A DNA stretch of 64,000 nucleotides from Mucilaginibacter myungsuensis (GCF_015222005.1 NZ_JADFFL010000003.1:248001-312000); one strand, 5' to 3'. Counted from the first letter of the stretch, positions 37,117-47,540 are shown. Notes: generated by a model not told the origin, from the sequence alone. Numbers and translations are program-made.

Positions 37117-37278
37117 TTGGCCGAAGTCTCCCCGCTCGAGCGGGGATGTACCGAACGAACATCGAGCAGAACCTTTCATAGGGGTGTGTCCTTTCGCAAA
37201 GTAGGATGACTCACCTTGCAAACGAGGACACACCCCTGACCCCGCTCAAGCGGGGAAGCGAGACTTTAAAGCATTTGA
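37117..37278 (+). repeat. dispersed palindromic repeat, copy 2
   Basis: It begins with hairpin CCCCGCTCGAGCGGGG (37130-37145), has AGGGGTGTGTCCT (37180-37192) and its complement AGGACACACCCCT (37225-37237), then hairpin CCCCGCTCAAGCGGGG (37240-37255), and ends AAGCGAGACTTTAAAGCATT (37256-37275). The layout and the end match copy 3 at 57911-58042. Confidence 0.8.
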
Positions 37279-37288
37279 ACCAACATGT

Positions 37289-37370
37289 TGTGAGTAGGAG
37301 CGAAGGGATCGCGAACCCAAAGAGCCGCTCTGCTTATTTGGCGATCGCTTTGTCCCTTACAATGACAAAA
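37289..37370. repeat. imperfect inverted repeat
   Basis: GAGCGAAGGGATCGCGAACCC on the left pairs imperfectly with GGCGATCGCTTTGTCCC on the right, around CCGCTCTGC. It directly follows repeat copy 2 and looks like a separate short element or its flank. Confidence 0.45.
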
Positions 37371-37378
37371 CTTTATAT

Positions 37379-37420
37379 AAAAGCAAAGCCGATCACGAGG
37401 ACATGATCGGCTTTGCTTTT
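37379..37420. terminator. terminator of the M1 peptidase gene
   Basis: Perfect 17-bp arms AAAAGCAAAGCCGATCA (37379-37395) and its complement (37404-37420) around an 8-nt loop. The A-rich outer ends give a U tract in either direction. Confidence 0.82.
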
Positions 37421-37466
37421 ATGTTCCGGACTTTGACTTCTGACTCCGGACTTAAGACTTCCAAAA

Positions 37467-39902
37467 CTACTTCCCAACCTGCATTGGGTTAACCGCACCG
37501 CCTGATGAACCACGGGCGGCGGCCGCTTTTTGTTTGAACACCTGGAACTTTGATGCTGATGGCATGTCGCCCCATTTGTTGTTCTCTTCGTCAATGTCGG
37601 CTGTTTCGCGGAAAGGGTCTATTTGGATAGACGCCACCTCTTTGCTGGTAATGTAGAATTTCGACGCTTTCTTCTCGTTCAGGCGCCAGATCTGTACCGG
37701 GATGCGGTCTATTTCGGTCGTACCGTCTTTGTAAGTGAACTGCACGATGATCGGCATCACCAATCCGCCTTTGTTGCCAAAGTTCAACTCGTAAAAGAAC
37801 TTGCCGCCAAAGCGGGCTTTGTCCTCTTCGGTCAGCGGCTCGGTGCTGAAAGCGGTCCGTTGTACGTTTTTCAACAGCTCTTTAGCTTTCTCCTCATCGA
37901 TGCTTACCATACCACGATCGTATTTCCAGTAGAAATCCTGGGTTACGGGGTCTTTGTCGGTGTAAAAACTCAGGCTTTTATCGGCGCGGTTGCGTTGCTT
38001 GCTGATATCGTCCACGTTAACCAATGGCGCGGCAACTAAACGTGGTGTACGGTTAGCTGTGGCAGCACCAGCCGGCGCGCGCCCTGCAACTGTAGTGAAC
38101 ATGGCGTTCAGATCAGGCTTGTCGGTCAGTTCGCCTTTGGCTACTTTAACCGAGTCGATAGAGATATCTACCGGGTTAGTACCGTAGAACCAGCCCCTCC
38201 AAAACCAGTCCAGGTCCTCGCCACTTGCGTCTTCCATGGTGCGGAAGAAATCGGCAGGCGTTGGGTGCTTAAAGGCCCAACGGCGCGAGTACTCTTTAAA
38301 AGCATAGTCAAACAATTCGCGGCCCATAATGGTCTCGCGCAAAATGTTCAGACCGGTGGCCGGTTTGGCATAAGCGTTCGGACCAAATTGGATGATATTC
38401 TCTGAGTTGCTCATGATCGGCTCTAACTGATCTTTAGGCAATTTCATATAATCCACGATCGCGTAAGCGGGACCACGTTTGGTAGGGAATTTATTATCCC
38501 AAAGTTCTTCGGTCAGGTATTCAACAAACGAATTCAGACCTTCGTCCATCCAGCTCCACTGGCGCTCGTCGCTGTTTACGATCATCGGGAAAAAGTTGTG
38601 TCCAACCTCGTGGGTGATCACACCGATCATACCGTTCTTCACGCCTTCGGTATAAGTGCCATCCTTTTCAGTACGGCCATTGTTAAAGCAGATCATCGGG
38701 TATTCCATACCGTTAGATGCTTCCACGCTCTGAGCAGTTGGGTATGGATAGGCGAAAGTAAAATCAGAATAGGTTTTCACCGTATGCGCGATCACACGGG
38801 TAGAGTAAGGCGCCCACAGGTTATAAGATTCCTTACTGAAGAAACTCATACACATAGTCGTGCGGCCGCCCACGTTAACGCCCATAGCATCCCAAACAAA
38901 TTTACGGGACGATGTCCAGGCAAAGTCGCGCACGTTGTTAGCTACAAAGTTGTAGGTCTTGGTGCCTGCTGCCGGGCTTAGCTCGGCCTTTTTAGCTTCG
39001 GCCAGGGTAACGATCTCTACCGGTACTTTTGATGTTTTGGCTTGATTAAATTTAGCTAAACGCGCCGGGCTTAGTACCGCCGCGTAGTTTGTACACTCCC
39101 CTGTACCGCCAACCACGTGGTCGGATGGTACGGTAAGGGCCACTTTGTAGTTACCGAAGGTAAGCGCGAACTCGCCCCTGCCGGTGAACTGGTGGTGCTG
39201 CCATCCTTGAAAATCGCTGTAAACGCACAAGCGCGGGAACCATTGCGCCATGGTGAACAGGTAGTTCTTATCCTCGGGGAAATATTCGTAGCCACCGCGA
39301 CCGCCAATGGTCATACGATCGGTGATCTTGTAATTCCAATCGATATTGAAAACGTATTGCTTGCCCGGCGCTAAAGGCGTAGGCAGGTCGATACGCATCA
39401 TGGTTTTGTTTACGGTATAAGGTATCTTTTTACCCAGTGCGTCGGTCAGTTTTAGGATGTTGATACCGTAGCCGTTATCTACATCGCCGTTGCGGCCTGC
39501 GTTCTTATCGATAGTAGCTGTTGATGCGCCGCCCCTTGGCATAACGGAGCTGGTTTGGTAGCCAGAGTTCTTAAAGGTGTTGTGCTGGTTCTCGTCCAGC
39601 TGTAACCAAATGTAGGTTAGCGGATCGGGCGAGTTGTTAAAGTAAGTAACGGTCTCGCTGCCGGTCAGCAATAGTTTCTTCTCGTCCAGTGTGGCTTTGA
39701 TGTTATAATCGGCCCTTTGCTGCCAGTACTTGTTGCCGGGCGCGCCGCTGGCGGTACGCTGCTCGTTAGGCGTGGTCAGGATGGTACCCAACTGCTCAAA
39801 TTTATTACCGTGGTTACTGCCCGGGTTGTTCTGGATGTCCTGGGCGATAGCCGAACCGACAATTGATGCCGACGTCAGCAAATAAGCGTAAAAACGTTTC
39901 AT
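37467..39902 (-). CDS. M1-family zinc metallopeptidase
   Basis: A secreted gluzincin. The signal peptide MKRFYAYLLTSASIVGSAIAQ is followed by the M1 N-terminal beta-domain (LLLTGSETVTYFNNSPD) and the catalytic domain. GMEYP stands for the GxMEN exopeptidase motif, and HEVGH (about 429-433) plus 18 residues then E in WMDEGLN form the zinc site. The GMEYP variant, with Tyr-Pro in place of Asn, is usual in this Bacteroidota subgroup. C-terminal beta domain to residue 811. The adjacent HupE-like gene is 17 bp upstream, so they are co-transcribed. Confidence 0.93.
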   Translation of the reverse strand: MKRFYAYLLTSASIVGSAIAQDIQNNPGSNHGNKFEQLGTILTTPNEQRTASGAPGNKYWQQRADYNIKATLDEKKLLLTGSETVTYFNNSPDPLTYIWLQLDENQHNTFKNSGYQTSSVMPRGGASTATIDKNAGRNGDVDNGYGINILKLTDALGKKIPYTVNKTMMRIDLPTPLAPGKQYVFNIDWNYKITDRMTIGGRGGYEYFPEDKNYLFTMAQWFPRLCVYSDFQGWQHHQFTGRGEFALTFGNYKVALTVPSDHVVGGTGECTNYAAVLSPARLAKFNQAKTSKVPVEIVTLAEAKKAELSPAAGTKTYNFVANNVRDFAWTSSRKFVWDAMGVNVGGRTTMCMSFFSKESYNLWAPYSTRVIAHTVKTYSDFTFAYPYPTAQSVEASNGMEYPMICFNNGRTEKDGTYTEGVKNGMIGVITHEVGHNFFPMIVNSDERQWSWMDEGLNSFVEYLTEELWDNKFPTKRGPAYAIVDYMKLPKDQLEPIMSNSENIIQFGPNAYAKPATGLNILRETIMGRELFDYAFKEYSRRWAFKHPTPADFFRTMEDASGEDLDWFWRGWFYGTNPVDISIDSVKVAKGELTDKPDLNAMFTTVAGRAPAGAATANRTPRLVAAPLVNVDDISKQRNRADKSLSFYTDKDPVTQDFYWKYDRGMVSIDEEKAKELLKNVQRTAFSTEPLTEEDKARFGGKFFYELNFGNKGGLVMPIIVQFTYKDGTTEIDRIPVQIWRLNEKKASKFYITSKEVASIQIDPFRETADIDEENNKWGDMPSASKFQVFKQKAAAARGSSGGAVNPMQVGK

Positions 39903-39919
39903 TCAGTGTGTAGTTTGTG

Positions 39920-40498
39920 TTAAAAGGGCAGCCTCTCCAGCGCCATTTTTAGTGCCAATGCAAAAACGCTTGAAGATAAGAAAAATATCCAGTCGCGTTG
40001 CTTAACTTTTGCATAATTCAATGTTAACCATCCGATAACAAGTATGGCGGCCACCACCACGATCTGTCCGGCTTCTAAACCCACATTAAACCCGAACAAC
40101 CCCATACCTACCGACTGATCCCGCGCCAGCATGATCCTTACCGAGTTGGCAAAACCCATCCCGTGGATCAGCCCGAACCCTAAAGCAAGGTAGTAATTGA
40201 TCTTGGCGCTCCGCCCGGCTTTATCAGCCTGGAACAGGTTGTTCAGCGCGGTGATGAAGATGGTGCAGGGGATCAAAAATTCTACCCAGGCGCTGCTGAA
40301 CCGGAATACGTCGAGGATGCTCAAGGCAAGCGTAAGCGAGTGGCCGATGGTAAAGGCGGTCACAAGGATCAGTACCTGTTTGATGTTCTTGAACGTGTAG
40401 ACCGCCGCCAGCGCGAGGATGAACAGTTGATGATCGAGCGCGTCGGCGCTGATGATGTGGTGCCAGCCTAAACCGAAATAAAAAGAAAAGTCGGACAT
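39920..40498 (-). CDS. HupE/UreJ-family membrane protein
   Basis: About six transmembrane helices in 192 residues. The His/Asp-rich opening GWHHIISADALDHQLF and TIGHSLTLALS are characteristic of HupE/UreJ proteins, which are linked to nickel or cobalt movement. No hydrogenase or urease is present here. In Bacteroidota this form usually sits, as here, beside an M1 peptidase and a DUF6702 protein, so its real role may be envelope-related metal supply to the peptidase (inference). Confidence 0.85.
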   Translation of the reverse strand: MSDFSFYFGLGWHHIISADALDHQLFILALAAVYTFKNIKQVLILVTAFTIGHSLTLALSILDVFRFSSAWVEFLIPCTIFITALNNLFQADKAGRSAKINYYLALGFGLIHGMGFANSVRIMLARDQSVGMGLFGFNVGLEAGQIVVVAAILVIGWLTLNYAKVKQRDWIFFLSSSVFALALKMALERLPF

Positions 40499-40553
40499 GC
40501 GATAGTAGATATCAAAGCGTTAAATTTACCACCTTTTAAGCGAATAGCAATTT

Positions 40554-41072
40554 ATGGCGGGTTTTATCTATAGTGTGTTGATGTGTTGGGCAATGATGAC
40601 GGGCAGACCGGTGGAGGAAAAACCGTTTGTTGACTTCCATCCCCTGCATGTAAGCTCGGTCGATATCAACTATAATAAAGATGGGCAGTTTGAGGTGACC
40701 TGCACCATTTTTACCGACGACTTTGAAGATGCCATCACTAAACTCACCGGCACTAAGGCTGATCTGATCAGTGCCAACAAACACGCCACCATGGATGCCC
40801 TGGTAAAAAAATATATCGGCGCTAACATACATGTTAAAGCGGGTGGTACGGACATTGCCCTTAACTACCTGGGCTTTGAGGTGGAGCGCGAATCGGTTCA
40901 CGTTTACCTGGAATCGGCCAAATTAACATCGCCAAAAAAAATAGACGCGACCGTAAGCCTGATGCATAACCTTTTTGATGACCAACTGAACATCGTCCAC
41001 ATAACCGTTGCCGGTACCCGCAAAAGTGGTAAGCTGTTATTCCCTGCCAAAACAATAAGCCAAAGTTTTTAA
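40554..41072 (+). CDS. DUF6702-like protein
   Basis: A 172-residue protein with a short hydrophobic N-terminus (FIYSVLMCWAMM), then a beta-rich domain starting HPLHVSSVDINYNKDGQFEVTC, typical of DUF6702. It is probably periplasmic. It is divergent from the HupE/UreJ gene by 55 bp, which suggests shared control with the HupE/M1 pair. The biochemical role is unknown. Confidence 0.78.
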   Translation: MAGFIYSVLMCWAMMTGRPVEEKPFVDFHPLHVSSVDINYNKDGQFEVTCTIFTDDFEDAITKLTGTKADLISANKHATMDALVKKYIGANIHVKAGGTDIALNYLGFEVERESVHVYLESAKLTSPKKIDATVSLMHNLFDDQLNIVHITVAGTRKSGKLLFPAKTISQSF

Positions 41073-41385
41073 CGTTTGCTTGGCATCAACACACCATCAC
41101 GATGCCCTGTTACCAAATTCACAACCAAGCTGTCTGTCCTCACACTGCCATAATTTTGGCAGCCGATCCCGCTATACTTTTGACCTAAATACTTACAAAC
41201 ATGCAAACACATCACAACATCCTAACAGCCAACACGCTGCCCCCTTCACAAAAATTTAACACTTATCAACTGTAACTAAAAGGCCCGTTATCCATCCAAA
41301 CGGGAGCAAAAAAATGTTAACGAATGTTAAATCTTTGCAATTACTAAAAATTTAGTTATAGCTTCGCCTGCACTTAACCAAACAC
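41073..41385. promoter_or_regulatory. 313-bp intergenic region with promoter for the barrel operon
   Basis: No gene is seen. A -33 TTTG (41334-41337) and a -7-like TAGCTTCG (41359-41366, one mismatch to TAnnTTTG) are spaced by 21 bp and end 19 bp before the ATG at 41386. The rest is AT-rich with scattered ACA-rich runs and no clear hairpin. Confidence 0.45.
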
Positions 41386-44196
41386 ATGAAAATAACTGTT
41401 ACTACCCTATTACTATGCCTGTGTTGTATCTTTTCTGCATCCGCCCAGACCAATTATTCGGTCAAAGGCACGGTGTCCGACAGCTCATCTAACGTAAAGC
41501 TGCTGAACGCCACTGTTGCGGTACTCAACGCAAAAGACTCCACCCTGCGCTCGTTCACCCGCGCAACTGCCAATGGCACTTTCAATATTAACAAACTGGC
41601 TAAAGGCAAATTTATTTTGCTGGTGACCTACCCAGAATATGCCGACTATGTAGAGCATTTCGCCTTAGACTCGGTAAAAACCACACACGACTTTAATAAG
41701 GTTTATCTCAACCTCAAATCAAGGATCCTGAAAGAGGTGATGATCAAAGGTACAGCCGCCGCCATGAAGATCAAAGGCGATACCACCGAATTTGACCCAA
41801 GAGCATTTGTGATCCAGCCTAATTCTAAGGTAGAGGACCTGCTGAAACAACTACCCGGCATACAGGTAGATAAGGATGGTAAGATAACCGCACAAGGAAA
41901 GACCGTACCTAAGGTACTGGTAGACGGCGAAGAGTTTTTTGGTGACGACCCTACCCTGGTGACCAAGAATATCCGTGGCGATATGGTGGACAAGATACAA
42001 CTGTACGATAAAAAAAGCGACCAGGCCGCCTTTACCGGTATCGACAATGGTAAAGAAGTGAAGACCATCAACATAAAACTGAAAGAGGATAAAAAGAACG
42101 GCTACTTTGGCAAGCTGGAAGGCGCCATGGGTACCGATAAATTTTATTCGGGACAGGCCTTGTTCAATAAGTTTTGGGGCAAAAAGAAATTCTCTTTCTA
42201 CGGTATCGGATCTAACACCGGCAAGACCGGTCTGGGTTGGGACGATAACAGCAAGTATGGCGGCAACTCGGGTATGGAAATGATGGAGGACGGTGGCATC
42301 ATGTTTTTTGGCGGCGGCGGCGATGGCGACCTCGACTCGTTCGACGGGCGTTATAATGGCCAGGGTATCCCAACGGCCCGCACCGGCGGTATGCACTTTG
42401 ATACCAAATGGGGCGAAGGCGATAAGAAGACCCTGAACACCAATTACAAATTGGGGTACATGGATATTAAAGGTACATCCAACAACCAGAACCAGAATAC
42501 CCTGCCGGGCGGCAATGTATTGAAAGGCGCATCGGATCAGAATTTTATAAAGAGCGTGTTCCGCCAAAAACTGGACTTTATGTACCAGGTGAAAATAGAC
42601 ACCAACACTACCCTGAAATTTATGATGGACGGTACGGCCAAAAACAGCGAGAACAACGACCGATACAATTCTATGAGCGCTACCGGCACCGATACGCTGT
42701 TGAACACCAACGCCCGTACGCTGACCAACGACGTGGACGACCAGATATTTAACGCCAGCGCATTACTGACCAAAAAGCTGAAAAAGAAAGGCCGCACTAT
42801 ATCGTGGAACGTGAACGGTAACCTTAATAACAGCGATGCCAAAGGTTTCCTCAACTCACAAGTAAATTATTACAACCGTATTACAGGCGCGGTCGACAGC
42901 GTAAACAACATAGATCAGTACAAAAAGAACGTTACACGTGCTAATAGCATTAACAGTAATGCTACTTATACCGAGCCTATATCCAAAACGGTATCGTTGA
43001 GTTTGAACTATGGCTTTTCGTTGAACCATAATAATTCCAACAGGCAGTCGTTCAACGCGTCGGCACCAACCAATTACAACTTGCTGGATAGTGTTTTCAG
43101 TAATAACTACACGCTTAACCAAACTACCAACAGCGGTGGCGCTACCATTAACTACCGCGCTAAAAACTCAACGTTGAATGTGAGCGCCCGCGCCGCCAAC
43201 GTTAATTTTAACCAAAAGAACGAGTACAACGGCATGACCGTTAAGCGTAGCTTCATTAACTGGAACCCGAGTGCCAGCTACCAGTACAGGTTTACGCAGC
43301 AAAGATCGTTCAGGTTAAGCTATTGGGGTAACACCAGCCAGCCAAGCATCGATCAGATACAACCGATCCGTGTGAATAGCGACCCGCTGAACATTAGCCT
43401 GGGTAACCCTAATTTAGGTCCGTCGTTCCGCAGCAACTTCAACATGTTCTACAATTCGTACAAGATCCTGTCCGATCAGTCTATCTGGATAAACGGTGGT
43501 GTTGGTTTTGTAAATAATGATATTGTGAGCAGCACCACTACCGATAGCACCGGCCGCAGTACTTACCTGGCCACCAACCTATCGGGCCATACGCCTATCA
43601 ACTATAATTTTAACGCCGATATGGGCCGCAAGATCAAGTTTGGTGGTTTGGGCATCCGCCTGTCGTTAAGCACCAGCGGTAGCAAAAACTACAACTACAT
43701 TAACGGCCTGTTAAATACCACTACCACCAGCAGCTACAACGCCAGCCTTAACCTGTACAAATACAAACAGAAAAAGTATGATGTTAATCTGTCGGCCGGT
43801 CCGGGTTACTCGTTCGGTAAAGCATCGTTACAGCCAAACATCAACAACAACGGTAACACCTTTAATGCCGACGGTAACGTGAACGTTTACCTGCCATTGA
43901 AATTTCAGTTAGGTGCCGACGGCCGTTACGAGCACCGTGGCAAAACCCAGGCCTTTAACGAGAGCTTTAACCGTACCATCGTTAACGCCGGTGTAACTAA
44001 GACCTTCCTGAAAGGTGATAACCTAAAGATGGCCCTGACCGTGAATGACTTGCTGAACCAGAACCGCGGCTTTGATCGTAGCGCCTTTAATGGTAACATT
44101 ACGCAGAACACTTACACCACCATCCGCCGTTATTTCCTATTCACCGTTACCTGGGATTTTAGCAGAATGGGTGGCGGCGTAGCGGCAACTAAATAA
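41386..44196 (+). CDS. outer-membrane beta-barrel protein with CarboxypepD_reg and plug-like domains
   Basis: Signal peptide (…CIFSASAQ), CarboxypepD_reg beta-sandwich (about 24-105), a plug-like region (about 130-230, QPNSKVEDLLKQLPGI and VDGEEFFGDDP) and a large Asn/Ser/Thr-rich barrel to residue 936, the OMP_b-brl_3 layout. A Gly-rich loop FFGGGGDGDLD lies near 310. It resembles TonB-dependent receptors but I see no TonB box by eye. A GLPGLI gene follows 37 bp downstream, a recurring pair in Bacteroidota. Confidence 0.88.
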   Translation: MKITVTTLLLCLCCIFSASAQTNYSVKGTVSDSSSNVKLLNATVAVLNAKDSTLRSFTRATANGTFNINKLAKGKFILLVTYPEYADYVEHFALDSVKTTHDFNKVYLNLKSRILKEVMIKGTAAAMKIKGDTTEFDPRAFVIQPNSKVEDLLKQLPGIQVDKDGKITAQGKTVPKVLVDGEEFFGDDPTLVTKNIRGDMVDKIQLYDKKSDQAAFTGIDNGKEVKTINIKLKEDKKNGYFGKLEGAMGTDKFYSGQALFNKFWGKKKFSFYGIGSNTGKTGLGWDDNSKYGGNSGMEMMEDGGIMFFGGGGDGDLDSFDGRYNGQGIPTARTGGMHFDTKWGEGDKKTLNTNYKLGYMDIKGTSNNQNQNTLPGGNVLKGASDQNFIKSVFRQKLDFMYQVKIDTNTTLKFMMDGTAKNSENNDRYNSMSATGTDTLLNTNARTLTNDVDDQIFNASALLTKKLKKKGRTISWNVNGNLNNSDAKGFLNSQVNYYNRITGAVDSVNNIDQYKKNVTRANSINSNATYTEPISKTVSLSLNYGFSLNHNNSNRQSFNASAPTNYNLLDSVFSNNYTLNQTTNSGGATINYRAKNSTLNVSARAANVNFNQKNEYNGMTVKRSFINWNPSASYQYRFTQQRSFRLSYWGNTSQPSIDQIQPIRVNSDPLNISLGNPNLGPSFRSNFNMFYNSYKILSDQSIWINGGVGFVNNDIVSSTTTDSTGRSTYLATNLSGHTPINYNFNADMGRKIKFGGLGIRLSLSTSGSKNYNYINGLLNTTTTSSYNASLNLYKYKQKKYDVNLSAGPGYSFGKASLQPNINNNGNTFNADGNVNVYLPLKFQLGADGRYEHRGKTQAFNESFNRTIVNAGVTKTFLKGDNLKMALTVNDLLNQNRGFDRSAFNGNITQNTYTTIRRYFLFTVTWDFSRMGGGVAATK

Positions 44197-44233
44197 TCTA
44201 AAAAGACATATAGAACAGAGATATCATAGCATC

Positions 44234-45013
44234 ATGAAAAAACTGATCATAATAATAGCACTTGCGTTCGGCACGCACAGCCTGATGGCGCAGCAGGCCC
44301 ACTTTACCATGAACGGCACCGTGGAGTTTGAGCGGACCATCAACATTTACGCCCTCATTAAAAAACAAATGGCCGACAACCCCGATGACCAATGGATGCA
44401 AGCCATGGTTGACGGGTACAAGAAGAATAACCCGCAATTTAAAAAGCAAAAAAGCTTGCTGACCTTCAGTAAAGATAAGTCGCTGTTTGAACCTATTGAG
44501 GAGACCGGCGCGCAAAGCGATAACTTTTTTTGGAGCGCGGCGCCAACCATCAAACAAAATAACACTACCTACACCGACCTGACCAGCGGACTGAGCGTAA
44601 CCCAAAAGAAAGCATTTGAAGAAGTTTTTTTGTTGAAAGACAGCACCCGCAAGATCAACTGGAAGATCACCGACGAGAAACGAGACATTGCCGGCTACAA
44701 CTGCCGCCGAGCTAATGCCATTGTAATGGATTCGATCTATGTGGTAGCATTCTATACCGATGATATCCCCGTAACCAGCGGTCCCGAAGGTTTTACCGGG
44801 TTGCCGGGCATGATATTAGGCGTGGCCATGCCACACGATAATATCACCTGGTTTGCCACCAAGGTTACCGATGTGACCATCCCCGAGAACAAGATCGTTG
44901 CACCGGCCAAAGGCAAAGTAGTCGACCGCAAGTCGCTCAAGAAAAAACTGGACGAATCTTTAGACGACTGGGGCAGCGAAGGCAGATCCTTTTTAAAGAC
45001 GCTGATGCTGTAG
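44234..45013 (+). CDS. GLPGLI family protein
   Basis: A secreted 259-residue protein with signal peptide (…THSLMAQ) and the defining motif FTGLPGMILGV near residue 190. The family is beta-rich and found beside outer-membrane barrels of the type just upstream, so the two probably form one envelope unit. Its molecular role is not established. The gene ends 46 bp before a strong hairpin. Confidence 0.88.
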   Translation: MKKLIIIIALAFGTHSLMAQQAHFTMNGTVEFERTINIYALIKKQMADNPDDQWMQAMVDGYKKNNPQFKKQKSLLTFSKDKSLFEPIEETGAQSDNFFWSAAPTIKQNNTTYTDLTSGLSVTQKKAFEEVFLLKDSTRKINWKITDEKRDIAGYNCRRANAIVMDSIYVVAFYTDDIPVTSGPEGFTGLPGMILGVAMPHDNITWFATKVTDVTIPENKIVAPAKGKVVDRKSLKKKLDESLDDWGSEGRSFLKTLML

Positions 45014-45059
45014 GGCAGTTGGTTGCTTTGTAGTTGGCACTGCCAGCTTAAGAATATGA

Positions 45060-45094
45060 GGCGAAGACCGTTAGACGGGCTTCGCCCTTTTTTT
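45060..45094 (+). terminator. terminator of the barrel-GLPGLI operon
   Basis: GGCGAAG (45060-45066) pairs with CTTCGCC (45080-45086), followed by C and a run of seven or more T. Confidence 0.85.
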
Positions 45095-45103
45095 GGTCTT
45101 TTT

Positions 45104-45232
45104 AATCCCTCCTTGGGGAGGGGTGTGCCGGGCGAGAGCGATAGCAGGGAGGGGTTAGCCACGATGAATAGCTGACCAACCCCTCCCTGCCTTTTCAGCA
45201 CGGTCAACCGCACCCCTCCCCAAGGAGGGATT
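45104..45232. repeat. nested palindromic element
   Basis: Outer arms of 22 bp are perfectly complementary (45104-45125 and 45211-45232; core CCCTCCTTGGGGAGGGG). Inner arms GCAGGGAGGGGTT (45144-45156) and AACCCCTCCCTGC (45178-45190) also pair. It fills the space between the terminator and the convergent hybrid kinase gene. Confidence 0.8.
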
Positions 45233-45238
45233 TAACCA

Positions 45239-47503
45239 CTAAACCGCCTTCTCCCCTTCAACATGCGGGTTATCATTAACCTGATCTGCACCATGATGCC
45301 ATTTAGATAACCTTTGCATCAGCATTTCGGGTTTGACGGGTTTAGACACAAAATCATCCATGCCGGCATCGTAGCAGGCTTTCTCGTCATTCTCCATTAC
45401 GTTAGCGGTAAGGGCTATGATCACCGGCTGCTTGATATCCAACTGCCTGATAACCTTTGTGGCTTCAAGGCCATCAAGCTCGGGCATCTGTACGTCCATA
45501 AAGACCAGGTCGTACGTTTTGTTAGAGACCGCCTGTATAGCTTCCTTGCCGTCGATAGCGATATCGGTAGTGTAGCCCAACTTTTTAAGGATCTGTTTGA
45601 TCACCAGGCGGTTCACCTCGTTATCCTCGGCGGTGAGTATCTCATACGGGAAACGTTTGGCAAAATCGGTATTCAATTCGCTTACATACATTTTACCCGA
45701 CGCGCGCGGCACTACCTTACGCAAGGCCGCCAGCACTTGTCGCGCCAACACCTGCTGTTTAACCGGTTTGGTCAATACAGCGCTGAACAGCGCACGGTTA
45801 GACGGACCTATCTCCTCGCTCAGCGAGCTGAGCAGGATCACCGGCAGGTCGGCCTTACGGTCGCGTATCTCGCGGGTAAGTTCCACACCATCCATCACGG
45901 GCATGAACATGTCTGTGATCACCAGATCTATTGCATTATCGGCAGCCAATATTTCCAATGCCTCTCGTCCGCTGTGTGCTATCAGTGGCTTAAGTTTCCA
46001 GTTATTGAACTGGCGCTCAAGGATATTCAGATTGGTCAGGTTATCATCCACGATCAGTACGCGTTTACCGCGCACCAGGGCGATGTCGGTATCCACTACC
46101 TCGGCCTGCTGAACCGCTCCACGGGTGAGGTCTACGGTGAATGTGAAGCGCGATCCTTTGCCGGCCTCGCTGGTCACCCCTATCTCGCCTTTCATCAATC
46201 GCACCAAGCGCTGGCAAATAGCCAGTCCGAGACCAGTACCGCCATATTTACGCGATGTGGAAGCATCAACCTGAGAGAAAGAATTGAACAACCTTGGGAT
46301 CTTATCCTGCGGGATACCGATACCCGTATCAGCTATCTCGAACCCGACAACAATGTTATCACTATCCGCAGCCTTACGGCCGCAAACACGCACGCCTATC
46401 TCGCCACGCTCGGTAAATTTGAGCGCATTGCTGATCAGGTTGATCAGCACTTGCTTTAAGCGTAGCTGATCGCCGATCACATTAGCCGGGATAGCATCAT
46501 CCATCTCGTAAACCAGGTCGATGCCCTGCTGGGCAGCCTTGATGCCGAACATATCCAGCACATGCTCTACCAGCTCCCTCAAATTAAATTCCATAGCTTC
46601 CAGTTCCAGGTTGCCCGACTCGATCTTAGAGAAATCCAGCACGTTATTGATCACGTGGATCAGCGTTTCGCCGCAGCCAGATATGGTCTCGGTAAACATC
46701 CGCTGCTCATCAGTAAGTTCGGTTTGCGACAGTAGGGACGACATGCCGATCACGCCGTTCATGGGTGTGCGTATCTCGTGGCTCATGGTCGCCAAAAAGA
46801 TGCTCTTTTCTTGGTTGGCGCGGTCGGCAGCTTCGCGGGCAAGATCTAATTGTACAATATTGGCTTGCAGTTCGGCATTGGCCTGGGCTAATACCTCCTG
46901 GTTATGCTTACGTTCTAAAGATAGTTCGGCCTCGCGTTGCAGGTCGGCCATTTGTATAGCTTGCGATACCTGCAGCTGACTGTACTTATTTAACTGATAG
47001 GCCCACAACCCGCAAATGAACATGATGATACCGGTAAGGGTAACGTGGATGATGAAAGTTTGCAGATCAAAATAGTTGAGCTGCGTAAAATAGATCTGCG
47101 AGTAGCCGATATCCTGCAAATAGCTGAACGTTGCATGGTGCACCACCACCACCGCCACCAACGGCAATTGCAGCTTCCACTTTTGGTAAGTGATAAGCAG
47201 CGCGCTGGAGATGAAAGCAAAAAAGTGCATCTCGAACAAGCCATGCATCTGGTAAATAAATTGCGCCATGTAAACACCCAGCACCGCGCCCAGCACATAC
47301 TGGTACAGGTCCGAATCGGGCAGCAGCCATTTTACCGAGTAGTAGGCCAGCAGGCAAATACCACCCACCGCAAAGGCCACCAGCCAGGTATCGTAAAAAA
47401 AGGCAAAACCCAGCCCCATTATAAAATGGCCCGGGATGAAGTAATTCATTAAACTGTCCGACCGCTCTTTTACCTGCGTGTGGTAGATCATATTGGGTGA
47501 CAT
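45239..47503 (-). CDS. hybrid sensor histidine kinase / double response regulator
   Basis: An N-terminal membrane sensor of about five to six helices (residues 20-170, including [13 protein letters not shown]), a long coiled coil (178-235), HisKA with H242 in [11 protein letters not shown], an HATPase domain with GTGLGLAI, then two receiver domains. The phospho-acceptor Asp residues are in [12 protein letters not shown] (REC1) and [12 protein letters not shown] (REC2). All catalytic motifs are present. No HPt or output domain is seen, so a separate partner must exist. The CPC thioredoxin-like gene lies 37 bp upstream on the same strand. Confidence 0.93.
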   Translation of the reverse strand: MSPNMIYHTQVKERSDSLMNYFIPGHFIMGLGFAFFYDTWLVAFAVGGICLLAYYSVKWLLPDSDLYQYVLGAVLGVYMAQFIYQMHGLFEMHFFAFISSALLITYQKWKLQLPLVAVVVVHHATFSYLQDIGYSQIYFTQLNYFDLQTFIIHVTLTGIIMFICGLWAYQLNKYSQLQVSQAIQMADLQREAELSLERKHNQEVLAQANAELQANIVQLDLAREAADRANQEKSIFLATMSHEIRTPMNGVIGMSSLLSQTELTDEQRMFTETISGCGETLIHVINNVLDFSKIESGNLELEAMEFNLRELVEHVLDMFGIKAAQQGIDLVYEMDDAIPANVIGDQLRLKQVLINLISNALKFTERGEIGVRVCGRKAADSDNIVVGFEIADTGIGIPQDKIPRLFNSFSQVDASTSRKYGGTGLGLAICQRLVRLMKGEIGVTSEAGKGSRFTFTVDLTRGAVQQAEVVDTDIALVRGKRVLIVDDNLTNLNILERQFNNWKLKPLIAHSGREALEILAADNAIDLVITDMFMPVMDGVELTREIRDRKADLPVILLSSLSEEIGPSNRALFSAVLTKPVKQQVLARQVLAALRKVVPRASGKMYVSELNTDFAKRFPYEILTAEDNEVNRLVIKQILKKLGYTTDIAIDGKEAIQAVSNKTYDLVFMDVQMPELDGLEATKVIRQLDIKQPVIIALTANVMENDEKACYDAGMDDFVSKPVKPEMLMQRLSKWHHGADQVNDNPHVEGEKAV

Positions 47504-47540
47504 AGGCGTACCTGTGTTAATTGTGTTAGGTTAAGCCCGC

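Noticed and set aside
37206..37406. 66-codon frame between the TlpA-type and M1 genes
   Set aside because: It runs through repeat copy 2 and the M1 terminator hairpin, so it is a by-product of repeats.
41851..42567. 238-codon minus-strand frame
   Set aside because: Antisense to the outer-membrane barrel gene; composition and lack of motifs mark it as a shadow.
41386..45013. SusC/SusD-type polysaccharide uptake pair
   Set aside because: The second gene is a GLPGLI protein, not SusD, and the barrel matches the OMP_b-brl type; no lipoprotein SusD features were found.
45314..46459. 381-codon plus-strand open frame
   Set aside because: It lies wholly antisense to the hybrid kinase, whose domains explain the sequence; the antisense frame has no recognisable domain and a His/Gln-biased composition typical of shadows.
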